From Eupeodes corollae (taxonomy: Eukaryota > Arthropoda > Insecta > Diptera > Syrphidae), in contig NC_079147.1 of the NCBI RefSeq assembly GCF_945859685.1, forward strand, positions 72,877,052 through 72,941,051: a stretch of DNA of 64,000 bases, written 5' to 3'. Positions 54,075-64,000 of the stretch are shown here, one piece after another. A model generated the notes under the pieces. That model ran no database searches, was not told where the DNA came from, and saw only the letters and a program-made list of their open reading frames with translations. The position numbers were made by a program, and so were the translations under genes. How positions within the stretch are numbered: the stretch's first letter is position 1; each line of letters starts with the position of its first letter.

Positions 54075-54569
54075 TGTTGAAGCAGAAAATATCATCATCA
54101 TAAATCTTTACTTTTAAAACTTTGTAAATAACTCTTAAATATTGGATTTAAATTCCAATTCTGTAACTGACAAAATTAAATTTTTGAATTCAAATCTGTA
54201 ACCTATATTATACCAATCGCCATCTTTTTTGATACTTATAAATTCGCCTTAAAGTTTAACTGAAAATGTAACGTAATCTCTCTTTCGAAATTACATAAAT
54301 TTTTGTATAAATACTTTCTAACGAAATAAAATTTTTTGGACTATTGTACAACCCTTAGGGGAAATCGCTGGTTTTTTTTTGCTTTAACCAATCTCGTCGT
54401 TTTGCTTCGCTAACTTTGATGGTCTTTGTTCGAAAGCCATTCAAAGTCCTCGTCGTTTTATAGCTACCGTTGATAAATCGATCAACGCATCAACCAGGAT
54501 CTGCCTATCCTTTCGATTAAGGACATAATAGAAATCTCCGGGTTGACGGTCAAGTCTTTTGATCGTTCA
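54075..54569 (+). mobile_element. BEL/Pao element, right LTR (495 bp)
   Basis: It matches the left LTR along its whole length except for A at 54533. It starts 27 bp after the gag-pol stop codon and is followed by the target duplication GATGA at 54570-54574. Confidence 0.95.
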
Positions 54570-54574
54570 GATGA

Positions 54575-55142
54575 CCTCGAGTCTAAAAATACACAGCTTA
54601 AGCATCAAATCGTCTCGCAACATCAACGCATACACCAGCTGGAGCAAAAAGAAGCTCAGAAGCAAATTATGATATATAGTATTCCAAATCATGAACCGAA
54701 CATCGACTTAAGAGCTGTCTTTACGCAGGTTCAAGCAGTTCTGTCCAATGTTCCATTAAAAGATGATGACGTCGTTGATATAAGACGGCTTCCTAGCAAA
54801 ACAGCTAAACCGGGACCGTTACTGATTGAAATGAAGAACACTCACGTTTGCAAACGATTCTTGACTGCAGCTAAACTACACCGTATTAATGTATCACAAA
54901 ATCAAAATTCTCTTTCATTTTCTATGTATATCTAATTCAATTAATGATCAACTTATTTACATATACATATCAATGAACACATTCCTATTTCAGATCTTAT
55001 TTTGTACAAGAAAGCAAAGGCACACAAGATTGAGCACAATTTTAAGTATTTATGGAAAAAAATGGCAATATTTTCATGAGGAAGGATGACGAGGGCAAAA
55101 TTTTTAAACTTTCATCACTTACTGATTTTCGTTTGATAGAGT
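54575..55142 (+). pseudogene. LINE ORF1, C-terminal part
   Basis: The ORF1 frame continues after the BEL insertion with LESKNTQLKHQIVSQHQR, a coiled coil. An RRM-like segment follows (MIYSIPNHEPNIDLRAVF, DDDVVDIRRLP, GPLLIEMKN, FLTAAKLHRINV). Stop codons appear at about 54935. A tail with INEHIPISDLILYKKAKAHK and KIFKLSSLTDFRLIE is recognisable in shifted frames up to 55142. The break near 55058 lies in a run of seven A, consistent with a one-base slip. ORF1 was therefore already damaged, or decayed after the LINE inserted, apart from the BEL interruption. Confidence 0.75.
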
Positions 55143-55194
55143 AAAACTTTAAAAACAAGCAAGTACAAATCACAATAACATAGATAAACATATA

Positions 55195-58087
55195 ATGAAT
55201 AATTTAAATATTTACTACCAAAACATTAATAGAGCTGTAACCAAATTACACGATATCAAGAAAGCAATATTATGTAATGATTTTGATGTCATATGTTTTA
55301 CCGAAACTAATTTTAATGATAGTATTCAATCTAATGAAGCGTTTCCTTTGAACTATAATGTATTCCGGAAAGATAGAAATAATGAAATATTTGAGTCATG
55401 CGGGGGAGGTGGTTGTTTGATTGCCGTAAAAAATCATATACCAGCGATTGGATTTTCAAAATTGGAGACATGTTTTGAGGATTTATGGATATGTTTAACA
55501 AATCCAACTAACATGAGAAAAATTTTTATTTGTTGCAACTATATTAGACCTCAAACTACTGCTGATGTATATGATCAATTTTGCAATAATCTTTGTTCAG
55601 TTTTTCAATCGCTTTCAAATAATGCAGAAGTAATCTATTTAGGTGACTTTAATGTCCCGACTATCATATGGACTTTCGATTCAATCTCTAAAAGCTTAAT
55701 ACCAAGTTACTATACGTCTCGCAAAGCCGAATCGCTATTGATGTCTACATCCTTTTGCAATTTCTCACAATATAACCCAATTAGAAATTGCGATGACAAT
55801 TTACTTAACTTGGTTTTTTCAACAATGCGCTCTCCAAACATTAAAGTCTCTGCAACAAATGAAGTTCTTTCCAAAATTGACACATATCACCCACCACTGT
55901 TAATAACATGTAAATTTCATGTGGAAAGATTTTTGTCAGAATCTGTTATTCAACAAAGAAATTTTCATAGGGCTAATTTTCAAAGTTTAAATTTATTCTT
56001 AATGGATGTGAACTGGTCTTATCTCAATACTTTAGGCACAGAATTAGCATTCCAAAGTTTTTTTGATGTCATACTTAATGGAATTAATTTATATGTGCCA
56101 CTTAAAAAAGTGCGCAATGCAAATTATCCCAAATGGTATTCTATCAACCTTATCAATTCAATAAAAGAAAAAAACAAAATGCTGCGTAAGGTAAGAAAAT
56201 TTAACAGGCCAGATGATGTAATTACTTTTAAGTATTTGCGTACGGTAGTCAAAAAGCAGATCAATGAATGTTATGCTCAGTATCTAAAGGAAGTTGAAAA
56301 TAATATTAAAACAAATGTCAAGTTCTTTTGGTCATACTCTAAGGAGCTACGGAAATCCAATAAGATTCCCAACACAATGACTCTCGATGATGAAATTCAT
56401 TCCACAAATCAAAGTATAACAGAAGCTTTTTCTTCGCATTTTCAACTTAACTACAGCCATACAAATGCATTATCTATCAGAAGCTTGAATAACAATTCAA
56501 ATCTACATTTAACAGATATACTTGTTCCTATGATGACAACAGGTAGCGTGGCTTGTTTTGAATAGTCTTGTTACAACAAAAAATGCAGGTCCAGATGGTG
56601 TTCCAAACTTATTTTATAAAAACTGTCAAGAATCTATTGTTGTACCTTTATGTATGCTATTCAACAAATCTTTGCATGACAAAACATTTCCATCATGTCA
56701 AATCACTCTTGTCAGGAGAGTTTGTGGACGAGTGGAAAATATCATTTATCAACCCTATCTATAAAAGTGGCCCCAAACAGTTAATTAAAAATTATAGGCC
56801 AAAATTTCAGCTATTCCAAAACTTCTTGAAAAAATTATTACTGATAAATTCTATGCATCCGTGAAACAGTTTTTATCGCCTAGTCAACATGGCTTTATTA
56901 AAGGTCGCTCATCGGCCACAAATCTCGTTCTTTTCACTAATTTTTGTTTAAATGAAATCGAAAAGGGATTCCAAGTAGATGTACTCTATACGGATTTTAT
57001 TAAAGCCTTTGACCGAGTCCACCACGGTTTACTACTCCAAAAACTTAAGTTGTTAGGTTGTGATAGATATTTTCTTTTATGGTTAGAGTCATACCTATCT
57101 GATAGAAGTCAAATCGTTAACATATCTGGGTATTACTCTAATCCTATTAGTGTTGACTCAGGTCTTCCTCAGGGAAGTCACCTTGGTCCATTGCTCTTCC
57201 TCATTTTTATTAATGACTTACCCTTAACCTTTCATAAATCTAAATGCTTAATGTATGCTGACGATGTAAAAATGTTTTATCCCATTCGCTCTTTAACTGA
57301 TTGTTTAAGTTTTCAGATGGAAATTGATCTTTTCTTAAACTGGTGCGAATACAATCACCTAGAGTTAAATTCTTTAAAATGCAAGATTTTTAGTGCAACT
57401 AGGTCAATTAATGCTATAAATTATTCATATAACTTCAATCATGAACCACTTTCAAGGGTCGAATTGGTGAAAGATCTTGGTGTGTTTGTAGATTCAAAAT
57501 TGGATTTCAGAGCGCACATAGATTTTGTTGTATCCAAAGGTAATTCAATGCTTGGTTTTATAAGACGAAACTCGAAAGAATTTAGAGACGTACATACACT
57601 TAAAACCTTATTTAATTCATTAGTTCTCCCCTATCTTGAATATTGTTCTATAATTTGGAGTCCATTTTATGCGAATAGTGTACAAAGAATAGAACGAATT
57701 CAGAAAAGATTTACCAGATTCGCACTTCGAAATCTATATTGGACCGATGATATGCCGAACTATATTTCAAGATGTGCACTTATCGATTTGAAAACGCTTG
57801 AAGTTAGAAGAAATACTCAAAGCATAATATTTATTAAAGATATTTTATGTAATCGTATCGATTCAATTGAATTATTGTCTCTAATAAAGTTCTATATCCC
57901 GGAAAGATTACTTCGGAACAGACGTGTCCTTTTTTATGTGTCTAATCATAGAACCAACTATGGCTTAAATGAGCCTATCTCGCGATCCTTGACATTGTTT
58001 AATTCCGTCTGCAATGAAGTCGACATTGTAGTGAGTAGGGATCAATTTAAACGACAAGTATTAGACTTTTTAACTTATCATATGTAA
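55195..58087 (+). pseudogene. LINE ORF2: endonuclease and reverse transcriptase, frameshifted
   Basis: An APE-type endonuclease occupies 55195-55950 with NIYYQNINRAVTKLHDIK, CFTETNFND, the loop SCGGGGCLIAVKN and YLGDFNVP. The usual SDH end is represented by IDTYHPPL. A linker follows, and then reverse transcriptase with SQHGFIKGRSSATNL (56879), TDFIKAFDRVHHGLL (56989), GLPQGSHLGPLLFLIFINDL (57162) and the active site LMYADDVKMF (57250). Frame changes near 56555, 56700 and 56800 fall between linker and palm. The C-terminal part is open to 58087. The PQGSHLGP and YADD boxes fit the Jockey superfamily. The neighbouring intact stretches suggest a relatively young, recently disabled copy. Confidence 0.88.
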
Positions 58088-58215
58088 ATCTGTATAATCA
58101 TACCGTTAGTTAATCAATTAATTGTTTTGTATCAAAGCTGTGTTTTAATATCTATTATTATCTTGTAAGCTTATTTATTATATTAAATGTAATCAGCAGA
58201 CTATAGTCCATTGAT

Positions 58216-58241
58216 GAAATAAATAAATAAATAAATAAATA
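58216..58241 (+). repeat. LINE 3' tail (AAAT/ATAA)n
   Basis: GAAATAAATAAATAAATAAA closes the LINE about 130 bp after its ORF2 stop. A second LINE starts within 5-10 bp. The same tail type closes the decayed relative at 757. Confidence 0.85.
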
Positions 58242-58244
58242 TAA

Positions 58245-59887
58245 ACATTCATTTGTTACTCCGATTCTAAAAAATGGGAATCCTTCTGATGTTAAGAATT
58301 ACCGTCCAGTATCAATTTTGAACGCCATGTCCTTAATTTTTGAAAAGTGTGTGTACACCTCAATAATACCTGACATCCTTCCTTTAAGCGATGGCCAGCA
58401 CGGTTTTGTGCGAGGTCGATCGACGGTGTCTAATCTTGTTTCTTTTTCACATTTTGTGGCAAAAGCATTAGATAAATCCACACAAGTCGATGTTGTGCAC
58501 ACGGATTTTTCAAAAGCCTTTGACAGGATAAGCCATTCAACTTTGGTACTGAAATTGCGAGAATTTGGATATCAGGAAAACCTCGTTAAATGGTTTGAGA
58601 CCTATCTCTCAGATAGACAATATAATGTCGTTCTAAATAATGTACATTCCAGACCTTTCTACCCTTCATCAGGTGTACCACAAGGCTCAATTTTGGGCCC
58701 ATTACTTTTTAATATTTACGTTCATGATGTTACTCACAATATGTCTTCCATGTCTCTTGCTTACGCAGATGACTTGAAAATATTCAAAGTTATAAATAAT
58801 GTTAGGGATTGCATTGATCTTCAAAAAGACCTCAACACATTATTTGATTGGTGTCAACTTAATAATTTAGATCTGAATATAAAGAAATGTTCAATAGTGT
58901 CGTACTTCAGGAAACTTAAACCCATTAACTTTGAATATGAGATAAATAAAAATACGTTAAAGAGGGAAACGGAGCATAGAGACCTTGGAATTAAATTTGA
59001 TTCCAAATTCTCATTCACACCTCATTATGATGATATTATTAAAAAATCTTCGAAGGTGATGGGTTTCATTTTCCGAATTGGCAAGTTTTTTAAAAATTCT
59101 GAGTCTTTCCTACAGTTATTTAATATGCTGTGTAGAAGTATTCTTGAGTATAGAGCTGTTGTATGATCACCAATCTATAAAACTCACAGTGACACAATAG
59201 AAAGAGTTCAACGTAAATTTACCAGATACCTTCAGTTTAAACTTTACGCCAATCATAGTGAATACGATGATAGATTAATACTTTTTAAAATGCTTTCATT
59301 ATCTCAACGTAGGTTAATGTTAACAGAAACCTACTTGAGGAAAATAATTATAGGTAAAGTACATTCGTCTTTATTATTGTCTAAAGTATACATACGATGT
59401 CCATCTCGACCTAACCGCCACGCATTGCAAATATTTCAACCACCTCGCTCACGAACTAATATATTCATGAAATCACCTATGATCCGGATGCAAGTTAACC
59501 ATAATAATTACTTCCTCTCGTTTGATATAATAAATTTTGAACTCAGTGAAAGAAATGTTAAATTACTGTTATTGAGAGTTGTTTCTTCGCACTCTTCCTC
59601 ATGAAGTCATAACCATCTTATTAATTCTAGTTTGCCTTTGCCTTTCTTCTTTACTTTACTACATAAACTTTGCTTTTACTTTTGATGAATTTTTTTTAAT
59701 TTTTAACTTAAAAAATTTTTGTTTGCTTTTTTTTGTTTTTGATATTTTTCAGATTTTTGTCATGAATTTAAATTATAATTTAAACAGATAGAATTATGTT
59801 ATATTATTAATCTAATGTTGACTGTAGCTTGTAATTGGTTTTTTGAACTGTTAGCTACATATTAAAATAAAAATAAAAATAAAATAA
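58245..59887 (+). mobile_element. Second Jockey-type LINE, 5'-truncated, one in-frame stop
   Basis: It starts inside reverse transcriptase (FVTPILKNGNPSDVKNYRPV, 58252). It continues with GQHGFVRGRSTVSNLVSFSH (58402), TDFSKAFDRISH (58501), GVPQGSILGPLLFNIYVHDV (58672), SLAYADDLKIF (58756) and the thumb. A TGA at 59164 replaces a tryptophan codon between YRAVV and SPIYKTHSDTIERVQRKFTR. Beyond it the frame stays open to about 59600. It ends in an AAATA-type tail at 59862-59887. It is a different subfamily from the LINE it abuts. The 5' truncation is typical of LINE insertion by target-primed reverse transcription. Confidence 0.85.
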
Positions 59888-60775
59888 TGACTTATATTAT
59901 TATACTTTTTTAAGTAAATAATATTTGCTTAGTATTTTATAAAAAGAACAATAATAATAATTTTTAATTCATATGCTTAAATACTATAAAATAATCATTG
60001 TTTTTCATTCATTGTTTGCTGAACTTGCAAAGTAATTTCTTTGTAATTTCATTGCAATATTCATTTCATTGATTCAGCAAGGTAATTCTACTTAACTCAA
60101 AATATATGTAAATATGCATTACCACTATTTTATATCCAATTCAATTCACTTTGAAATAACATGACTATACCTATTTAGTGATTTCAGTTCTGAATAGTCA
60201 CAAAGAAAAATCGTTTAGTGAACGACAATTTAAATCCCATTTTATTTTATTTTACATATTTTATCAAATTTAAGTTTCTTTGGTGAATTGGGTAAGAAAA
60301 TCCCGTTTCACAAATCTGGCATAACAAAATCCCAAAACTCTAAATCACACATTCCTAAATGAATTTTTCATTTGCCATAATGGTGAGACCAATAAATGAG
60401 AATCAACAAGAAGGAAGTTACCTACTAATTTCCGAATATTTTTGAAATTTGTCATGAGGTCTGCTTGGCTAAAGACTGAGTGAGTACAGAAAAGAGTACT
60501 GAGAATACCGAAAAATATTTAAATAATTTTTCGTCAATGTTTCATTACACAAACCAGAATCCATTCATTCAGCTTTTTGAGATTAGATTTAGGTTATATT
60601 GATTTTACTTGAACATAAATTTTAATAATTATTTAGTAAATACAATAAATATGATGCTATTGCCGTCTGCCTGATTGACAACTAACATTATAGCTTTATA
60701 TACATTAAAAAAAATAGAGCAGTTAAAAAAGATTAAAACGCTTCGTTTAAAATTCGATGTCTAAATTTAAGTGCT
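59888..60775. other. AT-rich spacer, nothing recognised
   Basis: No coding remnant, RNA or shared repeat is seen on either strand. Confidence 0.5.
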
Positions 60776-60779
60776 CCAT

Positions 60780-62800
60780 CCATTTCCTGAAGAAGGCTTA
60801 TGATTTCAGTACTTGAAAAAAAAGTCACTGCCTAGTTTAAATCTTCTTATTTCTCTCAATATTGCACATCGTCCAAAAAAATAAAAAAACATCCTCGTGC
60901 TCTTTCAAGTTGTACAGGTTGCATAAAATCGGTAAGTCCTCGCGGTGAGGAATGTACGAGTAGTTCAGATTAAGGAGTTCTCTTCTTAGTAGAAATTTGT
61001 TCGATGCTATATTTTTAACGTGGAAGTAATTTCTTTCCCCTAGATCGTAGTCTAGTCTACCATAAATAATACGGTGCAGTGAACTTTTGGCTTTATCCGT
61101 GTATTACTATCTTGAGGCTTTAGCTAGACGAGCTATTAAGCGATATAAATTTCGATTTCATTATGCAAGGTTACTATAGTTCAGGTCAACATCCACCTGC
61201 TCTGCTAGTTCTATTCAGTCTTTAAACTATCCACTTTGGGATTGGATTGTTTGAAGAACTACTTTATTTGGACGATGATTAAAGCTTAAAAGTTTTTTTT
61301 ACAAATAGAGGCTATAAACCCATGTAGAACATGAGCATGTAGTTTGGCGTACTGGATTGAAGGTGGAAAATCCGTTATATGTAAAATCTGAACAGTTTTC
61401 CCACTTGTTCATATTTCCGACCTCCCCACTCTTGCGCCGCATACAACATAACTGATTCCGATACAGCGTCTAAGACCCTGAATTTTCTGGTATGCATAAT
61501 TTCCTTATTATTAAAGAATTGGTTCCATATGCTACGTTCATATCTGATTTCGCTTTAACAAGGTTTATCAGTCTGATGGTTTTCCATGTACAAGTTCCTA
61601 GATATTTTTATTCTTTTACCAACTTATCTTTTTCCCCATTATAGTGCCATTGCTCATTTGCACATGATCTTCCCTTGCTATTCTTAAAAATCATCACATT
61701 GAATTTATTTAAATTTGCCACTAGGTTCCACCTTTTATAATATTCAGCAAGCTTATATATCATTAGCTGAAAGGACTACGGTGTATACGCTAGCAGGACA
61801 ATGTCTACAGCGAAAAAAAGAGCTTTAATGTTAATGCCCGCGTAGTCGATTCCTGTGACTATATTTTCAATGAAGAGTTCAAACAAACTTGGACTGAATG
61901 AACAGCCCTGGCTAACTCCCAATTTTGTTTGCAACTACTCTGATTCCACACTGATTAATACTGTATCAAACTTAAGCAACATTCCTATCTGGAAATTTGT
62001 AAAATAGGGCATTGCGATCCACGGGCGGTATCGAAAGCAGCTTTAAAATCAACAAAAAATGCAAATCGAGTGAAGTACAAAAATGTGATTGAAGATGGAG
62101 TATCCCGATCTGTTGCCAGATTAGAACTCACTGAGCAGATTTTAAGAATTTATCCATTCGCTTAAACGACTGAGCAGGATCGATGTAAATATGTTATATG
62201 ACAACTTCAAAAGATTCCTCTGTAATTTTCCGGAGTTTCAGTGCTTCACTTCTTGTGGTTTGGGAAAATCAAAGCATCGCTGAGGATGGTTTGTTGTTTG
62301 TTTATCGATATAAAAATGTCTTCATTTTGAATTGCTGCATCTAAAATATCATTTTTAAAGCCACGTTTGGGATACTGATTCAGGAATTTCTTTGACGCAA
62401 CTGGGTTTAACAATCACTCGAAATATGTTTCCTGCCTATTTTAATTAAGTCTTTTTTCTGATTTGATTATACTCAATGTACCGGTCTTTTGTAAAATTTG
62501 TATTAGACTTCCGATATGCACTCAGCTAAGCAGGCTTTTCACCAGCAAGCATTCTTTGTCAAAACAAGGTTCTCTAAATTAAGTTTTTCTTCGAATGTTG
62601 TTCGGCATATGCTCCTTCAAAACTTTTTCAATTTGCTTTAGGCTTGCGTGTGTCGTTTTGTTCCATCAGAATTGTATCTAAACTTGTTCTATAATTGATC
62701 ATTGGTTTTATTTTTTTCTTTCCCGTTAGTAAACGATATGCTAAGAGGCATGTTGTTTGAAATCGGTTTCTTATATAATCCTAGAGGAAAAAGTTTGTGA
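60780..62800 (-). mobile_element. Strongly decayed LINE on the minus strand
   Basis: Fragments of a reverse transcriptase are readable in reverse order: FAFFVDFKAAFD (62064-62029), GVSQGCSFSPSLFELFIENI (61927-61868) and FAVDIVLLA, a damaged YADD box (61817-61791). Then come LAEYYKRWNLVANLNKFNVM (61755-61696), KEKYLGTCTW-type sequence near 61600, and a C-terminal NLNYSYIPHREDLPILCNLY region at about 60980-60920. The QGC box and order suggest a clade other than the Jockey copies nearby. Many stops and shifts are present, and the ends are uncertain. Confidence 0.65.
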
Positions 62801-64000
62801 TTCCTCAGTGAATACTTTTGATATTCCTCAATAAAATATAACAAACAAAAATGCCTTCGGTACGTACAGACATGTAATGAAATAAGAAGGTAGAAATCCT
62901 ACAGACGACGTCAAAAAGTGGTAAGTTGTTTTCGACAGTTTCTACCAACAAAATAAAAAATACATATACGCCCTAGTGAACTAGTATATTTTGAATCGTT
63001 TTCGGAGATAATTATTAACAAATGTATATATTTACGGCATAATTTTGTGGTTTAACTTTACATGAAGTAACCATTAAAATAAATTGAAAAGCTGTAGCAA
63101 ATGTTATTATCTCTTCTCCTCTGATGAATACACCGAATTGAATCCGTTTATAATAATTTACTTCCCTCTGACACGAATGTAAACCTACAATATTTCACTG
63201 TTTAATATTGAATGTTGTGTGTAATTCATAAGGATAGATACATAAATTATTTATTTTCGGCAGGATACAATTGATTCAGTCTCTGACCCAAAGAGAACTC
63301 CGATGATAGTCACAATTATTTATTGTGGTGAAGGTTTATTTCAATTGAAATATAAATATTCCAAAATACATTTGTGCGTATGCATAACTAATTAAAATAT
63401 CACCCAACATTATCAATATTTCAATATTTTGCATTTATCATATATTTTCATCCTTTTATAAAATTAAAGTGATATACAAATGTAGAATACATTTACAAAA
63501 TAAATGTTTTACACAAGAATGACAGTGTCAAAATTTTGTAAAGGAAATGTTGATGCTAATTTTTGGTGTTTGCTTTTGTAGTAAATTTTATGGAAATTTA
63601 TTTGGATGAATGCAGATATGACTTTTTAAAATCAAAAACACAAATTAAAGCAAGCGGGGGATTTCATTCAATTAAATAAATAAATAAATGTGGTTCATTT
63701 ATTGTTAATTTATTTGTATATCAGAATTCTGCCTGGATTGAATGCGGGTAGAGATATGATTTAATTAAAAGTTTCTAAATAAAGGTGTCAACGTAAAATG
63801 TTACTATTAACTACTGTTCGGGATAAATGGCGGCAGATAAATATTTCAATAATAATGTCAGATGAAGATAGATGCATTTATTTATAATTTTGTTTTATGC
63901 ATATTTTACTATCTAAATTGGCGTTACGTTAGAAAACATTTGATTTTAATACCACAAATAATGAGTTGGCTAACAATAGATTTTCAATTTCTTATTTTAA
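62801..64000. other. AT-rich right end of the window, nothing recognised
   Basis: Repeated short AATAAATAAAT stretches (63675-63690) and general AT-richness are seen, but no gene, RNA or transposon remnant that I can support. Confidence 0.5.

Noticed and set aside
53762..54103. 113-codon open frame overlapping the end of BEL gag-pol in another frame
   Set aside because: It overlaps a conserved pol region and runs into the LTR. It has the composition of a shadow frame and no motif, so I do not regard it as an accessory gene or envelope.
58210..58241. Repeat array of CRISPR or minisatellite type
   Set aside because: The 4-bp periodic repeat is the tail of the LINE immediately upstream. No spacer structure exists anywhere in the window.

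Overview
The window is a transposon-dominated stretch of an animal genome, almost certainly an insect and most likely a fly (Diptera). The signs are AT-rich DNA, 53-57 bp GT-AG introns, a compact cuticle-type gene with a TATA box, and the mix of transposons (Jockey, CR1 and LOA-like LINEs, BEL/Pao and gypsy LTR elements, several mariner families, Harbinger). I did not identify the species, and I see no bacterial, CRISPR or operon-like organisation.

Host genes are rare. The only well-supported one is a two-exon secreted cuticle-type protein at 38972-39355 with its own TATA box. A second candidate is a four-exon, 102-residue membrane protein on the minus strand at 8862-9374, built from four small exons joined at consensus splice sites.

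Layout. 0.7-8 kb: decayed Jockey-type LINE, then two gypsy lineages, all on the minus strand. 8.8-9.4 kb: candidate small gene. 10.4-19 kb: LINE and mariner fragments, including a LINE lodged inside a mariner. 21-38 kb: copies of an unnamed AT-rich repeat (called family R here), a decayed copy of a widespread insect TE-like protein, a 5S-rRNA-like unit next to a LOA-type LINE, and mariners, one of them inside an R copy. 38.9-39.4 kb: cuticle-type gene. 40.3-42.4 kb: a foldback-like element with arms of about 480 bp and a decayed coding centre of an uncharacterised family. 43.6-44.4 kb: Harbinger remnant. 44.7-45.9 kb: longest R copy. 46.5-58.2 kb: a Jockey-type LINE with a PHD-finger ORF1, interrupted by a complete BEL/Pao retrotransposon (46884-54569) with 495-bp LTRs differing at one base, a 5-bp target duplication and an unbroken 1703-codon gag-pol. 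58.2-59.9 kb: a second, truncated LINE. 60.8-62.8 kb: a decayed minus-strand LINE.

The genes do not form a pathway. What they record is nested insertion: LTR element in LINE, LINE in mariner, mariner in repeat R, LTR in LOA. The BEL element is by far the youngest and the only one that looks potentially active.
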